From Thermotoga sp. Mc24 (lineage in GTDB: Bacteria > Thermotogota > Thermotogae > Thermotogales > Thermotogaceae), in NCBI RefSeq assembly GCF_000784835.1, contig NZ_JSFH01000004.1, positions 124,001-188,000 of the forward strand: a DNA stretch of 64,000 nt, written 5' to 3'. Below are positions 40,947 through 49,259 of the stretch, one piece after another (positions within the stretch are counted from its first letter, which is position 1; the number at the start of each line of letters is the position of its first letter). A model generated the notes under the pieces. It was not told the origin of the DNA, ran no database searches, and saw only the letters and a list, made by a program, of their open reading frames with translations. The translations under genes and the position numbers were made by a program.

Positions 40947-42324
40947 TACAACCTTAAGAGATGGGCATCAATCTCTGATCGCGACGAGGATGAGAACGGA
41001 AGATATGCTGCCTGCTCTCGAAGCGTTCGACAGAATGAATTTTCACTCCATGGAAGTCTGGGGAGGAGCAACCTTCGATGTCGCCGTTAGATTTCTGAAC
41101 GAAAATCCATGGGAGAGGTTGAAAAAGATAAGAGAGGGTTTGAAGAACACGAAGATTCAGATGCTTCTGAGAGGACAGAATCTCGTTGGCTACAGGCACT
41201 ACGCGGACGATGTTGTGGAGCTTTTCATAAAGAAAGTGGCGGAGTATGGACTGGATATCATACGTATCTTCGATGCGCTGAACGATGAAAGAAACCTGCA
41301 GAAATCTATTGAAGAGTCAAAAAAGCACGGTCTTCATGTTCAGGTAGCGATCAGTTACACGGTGAGTCCTGTCCACACTCTCGATTACTATCTTGACTTC
41401 GCAAGAAAACTTCTGGATATGGGAGTGGACTCGATTTGTATAAAGGACATGGCGGGGCTTCTCACTCCAAAAAGGGCTTACGAACTCGTCAGGGCTTTGA
41501 AGGAGAAATTCGGTGTTCCCGTTGAGGTCCATTCTCACTGTACCACGGGCTTTGCTCCCCTTGCGTATCAAGCGGCTTACGAAGCAGGGGCGGATTTCTT
41601 CGATACGGCTATTTCTCCGTTTTCCATGGGAACGTCTCAGCCAACTTTTGAAACCATGTATTACGCCTTCAAAGGAAACGGAAAAGAGGATTTTGACAGA
41701 GAAGCGCTGAAGTTTCTGGTAGATCACTTCACGAAAGTGAGAATGAAATACGTTGAGTACGACGTGGGGATGAAGTATCCAGATTCGAGGATCATATTCT
41801 CACAGATTCCCGGTGGGATGTACTCCAACCTTCTCAAACAGCTGAAGGAGCAGAGAATGGAGCACCTGCTGGATAAGGTCCTCGAAGAGGTTCCGAGGGT
41901 TCAAAAAGACCTCGGTTATCCACCACTCGTCACACCAACGAGTCAGATCGTGGGTGTTCAGGCGTTTCTCAACGTGGTCTATGGTAGATACGAGCGAGTA
42001 ACCAACGAAACGAGGAACTACGTGAAAGGGCTTTATGGCAGACCACCCGCACCGATCGATCCTGATCTGGTGAAAAAAATTCTTGGTGATGAGAAGCCTA
42101 TAGATTGCAGACCTGCCGATCTTCTGGAACCCGAACTGGATAAAACAAGGAAAGAGTTGGGAATACTTGTCGAAACGGACGAAGACCTCCTCATCGCCGT
42201 GATCCTGGGAGAGGTTGGCAGGAAATTTTTGAGGAAGAAGTACGAGGAGAAGATCGGCGTGGACTTCAACTATCTCGAGTCTCTCTCTGACTTTACCGAT
42301 GACATGCCGGTGTATCCAGTGTGA
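40936..42324 (+). CDS. oadA: Oxaloacetate decarboxylase/pyruvate carboxylase carboxyltransferase subunit
   Basis: 462-residue carboxyltransferase. It has DTTLRDGHQSLIATRMRT (metal and substrate site), EVWGGATFDVA, LRGQNLVGY, IFDALND, the carbamylated-lysine segment ICIKDMAGLL and the metal histidines VEVHSHCTTG. The C-terminal PYC_OADA domain is present, but no biotinyl domain (no MKM motif). It therefore needs a biotin protein encoded elsewhere. Sodium-pump beta/gamma subunits are not adjacent. ATG at 40936, with GGAGGTG upstream. The last 55 bases overlap the histidine kinase gene on the opposite strand. Confidence 0.88.
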   Translation: MFVDTTLRDGHQSLIATRMRTEDMLPALEAFDRMNFHSMEVWGGATFDVAVRFLNENPWERLKKIREGLKNTKIQMLLRGQNLVGYRHYADDVVELFIKKVAEYGLDIIRIFDALNDERNLQKSIEESKKHGLHVQVAISYTVSPVHTLDYYLDFARKLLDMGVDSICIKDMAGLLTPKRAYELVRALKEKFGVPVEVHSHCTTGFAPLAYQAAYEAGADFFDTAISPFSMGTSQPTFETMYYAFKGNGKEDFDREALKFLVDHFTKVRMKYVEYDVGMKYPDSRIIFSQIPGGMYSNLLKQLKEQRMEHLLDKVLEEVPRVQKDLGYPPLVTPTSQIVGVQAFLNVVYGRYERVTNETRNYVKGLYGRPPAPIDPDLVKKILGDEKPIDCRPADLLEPELDKTRKELGILVETDEDLLIAVILGEVGRKFLRKKYEEKIGVDFNYLESLSDFTDDMPVYPV

Positions 42325-43127
42325 ATTTCAAAAACGTTGTGGTTTCCTTCTCTTCCGTAAATGATTCTGAATCCGTGCATTTCAAAAAATTCCCTTGCGA
42401 GGTACAGGCCCAGTCCTGTACCTTTGCTTTTTTTCTTTTTCTCGAAGAGGTTTGCGCGCACCTCGTAGGGAATCTCTGGCCCGGGACCTTTCACAATGAC
42501 TCTGTCTTTTTTCACATAGACTTCCACCGGTCCCGAAGAGTACTTCACGGCGTTTTCTATCACGTTGTAAAAGGCTCTGAAAAGTTTCACGGGATCAGCT
42601 TCGACTATCACAGCGTCATTGTATTTGAAACTGACCATCCCAGGGAATTTTTCTACCACATCGTTCACGAGTTCGACGAGATTTACAGGCTCTTTTCTCA
42701 ACCTTTCGAGACCGGCTTCGAGCCTGGCGAATTCGTAGAATTCTTCTATGATCTTCTGCAGATTTTCGTCCTCAACCTTGTTCCATATGAGCGATTTCAC
42801 ATCATGCACAAAACCGGTGACGATGTCTTTCAATTTTTCTGTTTCTTTTTCCTGAATCAGCGAATTTTCAACTACTGAGTTCACCTCTTCGGCGAGTTTC
42901 GTGATCTCGTCGTTCAGGAAGTCTTCAAATCGGCTTTTTCTGGCCACGGATTCCCTGAGCTTCCTCAATCTACTGGTCACCAAAATATGGGTAGTGAGGC
43001 TGACAAAGAGCGCTGAAAAAAAGGAGAAAACAACGACATCCACAAAATCCATCCTGTTTCCCCAAAAAATTCCGAGTAAAGCGATGTTCACAAGAAAGGT
43101 AATGAGAAAAGTTCTCAGAGAAATCAT
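42270..43127 (-). CDS. Compact sensor histidine kinase
   Basis: 285-residue kinase with two N-terminal transmembrane helices (about 5-22 and 30-50) and almost no external loop. It probably senses through the membrane or a partner. The phospho-acceptor helix has GFVHDVKSLIWN (HDxK instead of HExx, and no proline). The N box is NVIENAVKYS, the G1-like region is KGPGPEIP and G2 is GTGLGLYLAREF. It overlaps the response regulator by four bases, so they form a pair at the end of the metal-uptake operon. Its 3' end overlaps oadA. Confidence 0.88.
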   Translation of the reverse strand: MISLRTFLITFLVNIALLGIFWGNRMDFVDVVVFSFFSALFVSLTTHILVTSRLRKLRESVARKSRFEDFLNDEITKLAEEVNSVVENSLIQEKETEKLKDIVTGFVHDVKSLIWNKVEDENLQKIIEEFYEFARLEAGLERLRKEPVNLVELVNDVVEKFPGMVSFKYNDAVIVEADPVKLFRAFYNVIENAVKYSSGPVEVYVKKDRVIVKGPGPEIPYEVRANLFEKKKKSKGTGLGLYLAREFFEMHGFRIIYGREGNHNVFEIHTGYTGMSSVKSERDSR

Positions 43128-43786
43128 CTTTCTCCCCCCGTGAACATGTAACCCACACCCCAGATGGTCTTTATGTATCGAGGACGATTTGGGTCGTCCT
43201 CTATGGCTTTTCTGATTCTCTTTATGACCGTATCCACAACCCTTGGTGAGACAGGGTCTTCCCAGAAGGTCTCCAAGAGTTTCTCTCGCGCGACGACTTT
43301 CCCGGCGTTTTCTGCAAGAAAGAGCAGTATCTCGAATTCTTTTTTGGGAAGATGTATTCTTTTCCCTCTTAAAAACACAGCAAAACCAGTGGCATCTATC
43401 TTCAGATCTCCGAAGTCGTACAGTCCCTTCTTTTCCCTCTCCAGAAACCTTTTCGCTCTTGCAAGAAGTATTTCCGGGTTGAACGGTTTTGTCACGTAGT
43501 CGTCCGCCCCCGCTTCGAATCCTTTCAGAACGCTTTCATCATCGGAAAGGAGCGTAAGGAGTATCACCCAGGTTTCGGGTCGGGTTTCTTTTATCATCCT
43601 GCAGATCTCGTAACCGCTGTAGTCTGGAAGCATGACGTCCAAAACCACAACATGAAAGACTTCCTCGTCGTTCAAAAAATCTTCTCCTGTGAGGAAGGTT
43701 TTTACCTCTCCCAGTTGCTGGAGTTTCTCACTCACCGTTTTCAAAATGTTTCTGTCGTCATCCACAACGGCTATCTTCCACATCAT
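43124..43786 (-). CDS. OmpR/PhoB-family response regulator
   Basis: 220-residue regulator. The receiver domain has KIAVVDDDRNIL, phospho-acceptor in VVVLDVMLPDYSG, LLTLLSDDES and DDYVTKPFNPEILLARA. The C-terminal winged helix has FEILLFLAENAGKVVAREKLLE and VVDTVIKRIRKAIEDDPNRPRYIKTIWGVGYMF. It has four-base overlaps with the permease gene upstream and the kinase gene downstream. It probably governs a response tied to metal status; target genes unknown. Confidence 0.93.
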   Translation of the reverse strand: MMWKIAVVDDDRNILKTVSEKLQQLGEVKTFLTGEDFLNDEEVFHVVVLDVMLPDYSGYEICRMIKETRPETWVILLTLLSDDESVLKGFEAGADDYVTKPFNPEILLARAKRFLEREKKGLYDFGDLKIDATGFAVFLRGKRIHLPKKEFEILLFLAENAGKVVAREKLLETFWEDPVSPRVVDTVIKRIRKAIEDDPNRPRYIKTIWGVGYMFTGGER

Positions 43787-44580
43787 GAGAATTTTAGCAT
43801 TGGAAGGAAAGAAACGAAAGCGATGATCACAACAACCGGACCTGGTGGTAGGTCGAGAGTGTAGGCAGTCAGAAACCCCACGAAGAAAACGCCGGTGCTG
43901 AAGATGACGGATATCACTGTGAGTGACCAGAGAGATTTTCCGAATATCTTCGAGACGAGTCCCGGGAGGATCAGAAGTGCACCTGTGAGGATCACACCAA
44001 CCACTTTGACGGTCGTCACCACGGCGATAGCGATGAACGACGTGATCAGAAAACGGATTAGATCCGTTTTTATGCCATAGAACCTGGCCATTTTTTCATC
44101 TACTATGAAATACTTGATGTCCCATCTGAACACCGCGGTAAGGATCACACTCAGAGTGAGAACAACAGCCGTTATCACGACGTCGGTGTTGTTCACAAGG
44201 AGCACGTCGCCAAACAGATACCCCATCACATCTGTCTGATACCTTCCCGAAACAGAAAAGAGCACCACCCCGACGGCCATGAAGAAGGGAAGGAGGATAC
44301 CTATGGCACTGCTTTCGCTGATCTTGGAGCGAGAAAAGAGACTCACCGCAAAAGCGAAAAGAAGTGCCGTGGCAAAGGCGATCAATCTGTGGTCCGCTCC
44401 TGTGAGAGTGGCTACGGCAAGCCCGGCAAAGACCGCGTGTGCGGTTCCATCTCCTATGAACTCCATTCTTCTAAAAACCACTATTGGAGAAACAAGGCCC
44501 GATAGAGATGCGACCAGAATTCCCCCAACGAAAGCTGTCCTTAAGAAACTGTACTCAACGAGATCGTGAAAGAAACTCAA
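43783..44580 (-). CDS. znuB: Zinc/manganese ABC transporter permease (ZnuB-like)
   Basis: 265-residue permease of the ABC-3 metal family with about eight hydrophobic helices. Landmarks are FVGGILVASLSGLVSPIVVFRRMEFIGDGTAHAVFAG and VKVVGVILTGALLILPG. A TTG start at 44578-44580 is chosen because GGGAGGGG lies 6 bases upstream and it forms a TTGA overlap with znuC. A longer in-frame reading would overlap znuC by 55 bases. Confidence 0.9.
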   Translation of the reverse strand: MSFFHDLVEYSFLRTAFVGGILVASLSGLVSPIVVFRRMEFIGDGTAHAVFAGLAVATLTGADHRLIAFATALLFAFAVSLFSRSKISESSAIGILLPFFMAVGVVLFSVSGRYQTDVMGYLFGDVLLVNNTDVVITAVVLTLSVILTAVFRWDIKYFIVDEKMARFYGIKTDLIRFLITSFIAIAVVTTVKVVGVILTGALLILPGLVSKIFGKSLWSLTVISVIFSTGVFFVGFLTAYTLDLPPGPVVVIIAFVSFLPMLKFS

Positions 44581-45299
44581 TCTCTTCCCCTCCCATGGTA
44601 GATCTCGTAGTGTCTTGTTCCTCTGATCCATATGTCGAAGTCTGTGAAGATTTTCTTGAGGTCTTCGGGATTGATCGTTTCAGTGGGACCGTGGCAGTGA
44701 AGGGTCTTGTTGAGACACAGGATGGTACTGCATTCTTTGAACACCATGCCGATGTCGTGGCTGACCATGATGACTGTGATATTTTTTTCTTTCCTAAATC
44801 GGTTCAGAAGCTCGTAAAAGGAAGCCTTCCCCATTTCATCCACTCCAGCCTCAGGTTCGTCCAATACGAGAATATCTGGATCTGAAAGAAGAGCCCTCGC
44901 GAGTGATAGTCTCTGGAATTCACCACCTGAGAGGTTTTTTATCAGATCGTTTTCTTTGTGAAGGATCCCCACATCTTTCAAGGTCGATCTCACCTTTCCC
45001 CAGTCTATCTTTCTGTACCTGCCGTACATTCCCATCGCAGCGAACTCTTTTACGGTGATGGGAAACTCTCTCTGAACCTGATGGAGCTGTGGAAGGTAAC
45101 CTATCTTCCCCCTGACTTTTACCTTGCCTTCATAATTCTTTATCTCCCCCACCAGAATTTTTACAAGCGTGGTTTTCCCTGCCCCGTTCGGGCCGATTAT
45201 TCCAACGAATTCTCCTTCTTCCACGGAGAAGGTTACATTCTTCAGGATCTCAAAATCGTTTATTCTGTAGGTCAGATTCTTCACCTCTACGATTTTCAT
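44577..45299 (-). CDS. znuC: Zinc/manganese ABC transporter ATPase (ZnuC-like)
   Basis: 240-residue ABC ATPase. Walker A is GPNGAGKTT, the Q loop is IGYLPQ, the signature is LSGGEFQRLSLARALL, Walker B is ILVLDEPEAGVD and the switch histidine is VSHDIG. Start and stop both sit in four-base overlaps (with znuA and znuB). It couples ATP hydrolysis to metal import at the inner face of the membrane. Confidence 0.94.
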   Translation of the reverse strand: MKIVEVKNLTYRINDFEILKNVTFSVEEGEFVGIIGPNGAGKTTLVKILVGEIKNYEGKVKVRGKIGYLPQLHQVQREFPITVKEFAAMGMYGRYRKIDWGKVRSTLKDVGILHKENDLIKNLSGGEFQRLSLARALLSDPDILVLDEPEAGVDEMGKASFYELLNRFRKEKNITVIMVSHDIGMVFKECSTILCLNKTLHCHGPTETINPEDLKKIFTDFDIWIRGTRHYEIYHGRGRD

Positions 45300-46099
45300 T
45301 TCAGGGCCTCCTGGATCACAGAAAGATTCTTCCTCAGGAGTTCCACGATCGTCTTTTCTCCGTTCACTCCGAGGGGATCGAGCACGAAGCTTTTCATTCT
45401 CAGTTCTTTTTCGAGGCTCGAAAGAATCTCTGCCGGCTGCTGCGGTTCCCTGAACAGGGCAGCAATCTGTTCTTTTTTCCTGAGGATCTCTTTGATCGTG
45501 GAAAAACTCGTGCTGTGTTCATGACCGCTGGAGAGTGGTATCAATTCCAGGCCGAATTCCTTGAAGAAGTACGTAAAACTCGGATGAGCCATCACTACCG
45601 TTTTTCCGGTGTAAGGGAGGAGTGTTTTGAAGGAATCTCTGATCACGGTGTCTAGGTCGCTTATGATCTCTTCTGCTTTCTGTTTTATTTCGCTCTTTTT
45701 TTCTGGGAATTTTTCGATGAGAACCTGGTACAGTCCAGGAACGATGTAGTATTTGAGGAAGAAAGGATCGAGCCAGATGTGAGGGTTCTCGTCGATGAGA
45801 AGAAGTGCTGGAATGAAGTCTGAAACGAAAACTGTCTTTTCTTTGTATTTTTCCAAATACGTTTCCAATCCGAGTCCGTTCGCTACGATCAGATCCGATT
45901 CTTCCAGAGTCTTAGCGTCGGAAGGCTTTAGTGAAAACAAGTGTGGATTTGCTCCAGGGGGAACAAGGAGCTTTACGCTCGCTGTATCACCGAGTAGCTG
46001 AGAAACGATGAGATAGTACGGGTTTATCGTGGTCACGATAGTTTTGCCGAAACTCAAAACAGCGACAATGAGTACTAGAAGGAGAAGAATCCTCTTCAT
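45296..46099 (-). CDS. znuA: Metal-binding protein of the zinc/manganese ABC transporter (ZnuA-like)
   Basis: 267-residue cluster A-I solute-binding protein with a signal peptide (MKRILLLLVLIVAVLSFGK). Metal histidines are in PPGANPHLFSL, ENPHIWLDP and VMAHPSFTYF, the usual positions in ZnuA. The later GHEHS adds a short His-rich patch. No lipobox cysteine is seen, so it may be held by the signal anchor or be free. AAAGGAGGTGG precedes the ATG, which overlaps the fur-like gene stop. Confidence 0.92.
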   Translation of the reverse strand: MKRILLLLVLIVAVLSFGKTIVTTINPYYLIVSQLLGDTASVKLLVPPGANPHLFSLKPSDAKTLEESDLIVANGLGLETYLEKYKEKTVFVSDFIPALLLIDENPHIWLDPFFLKYYIVPGLYQVLIEKFPEKKSEIKQKAEEIISDLDTVIRDSFKTLLPYTGKTVVMAHPSFTYFFKEFGLELIPLSSGHEHSTSFSTIKEILRKKEQIAALFREPQQPAEILSSLEKELRMKSFVLDPLGVNGEKTIVELLRKNLSVIQEALK

Positions 46100-46461
46100 T
46101 TTTCCACCTCCTTTTTGCATTCCTTACAGATTCCGTGAATCAAAAACAGATGACTTTCTTCAGAGAAATCGTACTTTTTCTGGAGTTTTTCAAGAAATTC
46201 ATCCACGCATTCTTCGAAAGGAAAGAGCTTCCCGCATTTCTCACAGATCAAAAAGTGATAGTGTCTTTTCTTCTTGAAGAAGTATCTCGGGCCACCCACA
46301 CTGAAAGAACCCACGAGGTTTCTTTCCTCTAAAAACTTCAATGCCCTGTAGACCGTGGAGAGGTTCACATCCAGTTTTCGATGTATCTCCTCGGCAGTGA
46401 GAGGGACTCTGGAAGATTCGATTATCTCAAGAACGGCTTCCCTGTTTTTTGTCATCCTCAT
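46096..46461 (-). CDS. Fur-family metalloregulator (probably Zur)
   Basis: 121-residue Fur-type repressor. The winged helix has TAEEIHRKLDVNLSTVYRALKFLEERNLV. The metal-binding part has RHYHFLICEKCGKLFPF and HLFLIHGICKEC, giving two Cys-x2-Cys pairs for structural zinc. Its position as first gene of a zinc-type ABC operon, with a palindrome at its own promoter, points to Zur and autoregulation. Iron or manganese specificity cannot be excluded. The ATG at 46461 follows CAGGTGAG. Confidence 0.88.
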   Translation of the reverse strand: MRMTKNREAVLEIIESSRVPLTAEEIHRKLDVNLSTVYRALKFLEERNLVGSFSVGGPRYFFKKKRHYHFLICEKCGKLFPFEECVDEFLEKLQKKYDFSEESHLFLIHGICKECKKEVEK

Positions 46462-46470
46462 ACTCTCACC

Positions 46471-46491
46471 TGCAAATGCAAAGCATTTGCA
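46471..46491. promoter_or_regulatory. Zur/Fur-type operator
   Basis: Perfect inverted repeat TGCAAATGC-AAA-GCATTTGCA covering the predicted transcription start of the six-gene metal-uptake operon. Its position between -10 and the ribosome site fits repression by the operon's own Fur-family product. Confidence 0.75.
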
Positions 46492-46497
46492 AGTTAT

Positions 46498-46526
46498 ATT
46501 GTACTACACACAGTTGCTGATTTCAA
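46498..46526 (-). promoter_or_regulatory. Promoter of the fur-znuACB-two-component operon
   Basis: -35 TTGAAA (46521-46526), 17-base spacer, -10 TACAAT (46498-46503). The palindrome at 46471-46491 lies just downstream. Confidence 0.7.
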
Positions 46527-46583
46527 GATATCATTCAAACATTGTACTGATGATATATTTCTCAGTATTCATCGTGCTCTCCG

Positions 46584-46606
46584 ATTATACCGTATTATGG
46601 TATAAT
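46584..46606 (+). promoter_or_regulatory. Palindromic extended -10 promoter of the kamA-type gene
   Basis: TATAAT at 46601-46606 preceded by TGG. It is the right arm of a perfect inverted repeat ATTATACC / GGTATAAT with a 7-base loop. A regulator binding this palindrome would occlude the -10. Confidence 0.5.
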
Positions 46607-46633
46607 GAAAATGGATGGCAGATGTCGTATTCG

Positions 46634-46659
46634 TCGAAGCTGAGTTCTTCGATTTTTTT
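46634..46659 (+). terminator. Terminator-like hairpin in the leader of the kamA-type gene
   Basis: TCGAAG (46634-46639) pairs with CTTCGA (46647-46652), followed by seven T residues. It lies between the promoter and the TTG start at 46718. It may attenuate transcription or may be fortuitous. No recognised riboswitch fits the 45-base segment before it. Confidence 0.4.
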
Positions 46660-46717
46660 AAGGGGTTTATTTTAGAAAATATAACTTTGTTAAAACAAAA
46701 ATCAGGAGGTGATTCGA

Positions 46718-47815
46718 TTGAAGGTGAAATACTACACCAGCATAACACAGGTGGAACAATTGTCTCCTGAAGAAAGAGAGAGGTTGAAGAGGGTAGAGGA
46801 AAAGTACCGATTCAGAGCCAACTCTTATTACTTGAGTCTCATAGACTGGTCAGACCCTGATGACCCTATCAGGAAGATCATAGTACCCGAGAAGGACGAG
46901 CTAGAAGAATGGGGAACGCTGGATGCTTCTAACGAAAAATCTTACACCGTTGCGAAGGGGCTTCAGCACAAATACCCGGACACGGCCCTCTTTCTTGTGA
47001 ACGATGTTTGTGGTGGATTTTGCAGATTTTGTTTCAGGAAGAGACTCTTCATAAACGTTGGAGCCGAAGTCATACGAGACATCACACCTCAACTCGATTA
47101 CATCCGCACTCACAAAGAGATAACGAACGTTTTGCTCACGGGAGGAGATCCGCTGCTTTTATCGACAGAAAAGCTGGAAAAGATAGTGAGTTCCTTGAGA
47201 GAGATAGATCACGTTCAAATTATCAGAATAGGTAGTAAGATACCAGCGTTTAACCCTTACAGAATAATAGACGATCCGGATCTGTTGAAGATGATCAGAA
47301 AGTACAGCACAAAAGAGAAGAAGATATACGTGATGACACAGTTCAACCACCCCCGGGAACTGACCAGGGAAGCGATAGAAGCGGTGAATCTTTTGAAAGA
47401 CGCAGGAGCGGTGCTTTGCAATCAGACTCCTCTTCTGAGGGGAATAAACGACGATCCTGAAGTGCTCGGTGAGCTTCTGGACAGACTTTCCTTTGTTGGA
47501 GTGACTCCCTACTACGTGTTCCAGAACAGGCCTGTTTCTGGAAACAGGAAATTCGCCGTTCCGATTGAAGAGGGTTACGAGATCTTCACGAAAGCGATTT
47601 CGAACATATCTGGTGTCGCCAAGCGGGTCAGATACGTTATGTCTCACAGAACAGGGAAGATAGAAATCGCAGCCCTCACGAAAGATTTCATCGTTTTCAA
47701 ATACCATAGAGCACACGATGAGAAGAATAGAAGAAAAGTCATGGTGTACAAGAGGAATCCCCAGGCGCTCTGGTTCGACGACTACGGTGAACTTTTGGAA
47801 GAATACACCGTGTGA
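46718..47815 (+). CDS. KamA-family radical SAM aminomutase
   Basis: 365-residue protein resembling lysine 2,3-aminomutase. The cluster motif is C98-x3-C102-x2-C105 in VNDVCGGFCRFCFRKR. VLLTGGDPLLLS, IRIGSKIPAFNPYRI, FNHPRELT, and the RYVMSHRTGKIEI segment (near the PLP-lysine region of the family) follow. It is about 50 residues shorter than clostridial KamA, so the exact substrate amino acid is uncertain. The TTG at 46718 lies 6 bases after AGGAGGTG, which is why the in-frame GTG at 46709 is not used. Confidence 0.83.
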   Translation: MKVKYYTSITQVEQLSPEERERLKRVEEKYRFRANSYYLSLIDWSDPDDPIRKIIVPEKDELEEWGTLDASNEKSYTVAKGLQHKYPDTALFLVNDVCGGFCRFCFRKRLFINVGAEVIRDITPQLDYIRTHKEITNVLLTGGDPLLLSTEKLEKIVSSLREIDHVQIIRIGSKIPAFNPYRIIDDPDLLKMIRKYSTKEKKIYVMTQFNHPRELTREAIEAVNLLKDAGAVLCNQTPLLRGINDDPEVLGELLDRLSFVGVTPYYVFQNRPVSGNRKFAVPIEEGYEIFTKAISNISGVAKRVRYVMSHRTGKIEIAALTKDFIVFKYHRAHDEKNRRKVMVYKRNPQALWFDDYGELLEEYTV

Positions 47816-47832
47816 ATCCCCCTGCCGGGGGA

Positions 47833-47834
<2 letters not shown>
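47815..47834. terminator. Hairpin between convergent kamA-type and nitroreductase genes
   Basis: Perfect 8-base stem AATCCCCC / GGGGGATT with loop TGCC. No T run follows on either strand, so termination strength is uncertain; it may mainly protect the 3' ends. Confidence 0.55.

Positions 47835-49259
<1,425 letters not shown>

Noticed and set aside
46686-46699. Inverted repeat TTTGTT-AA-AACAAA before the kamA-type gene, considered as a Rex operator
   Set aside because: Arms are very AT-rich and too short, it does not fit the TTGTTAA-N4-TTAACAA spacing, and it lies next to the ribosome site rather than at the promoter.
46607-46717. A riboswitch (for example lysine) in the leader of the kamA-type gene
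   Set aside because: The leader up to the stem is about 45 bases, too short for known lysine aptamers, and no aptamer core was recognised.
46615-46770. Short plus-strand frame of about 51 codons ahead of and into the kamA-type gene
   Set aside because: No ribosome site, composition unlike coding sequence, and it overlaps the leader stem and the real gene in another frame.
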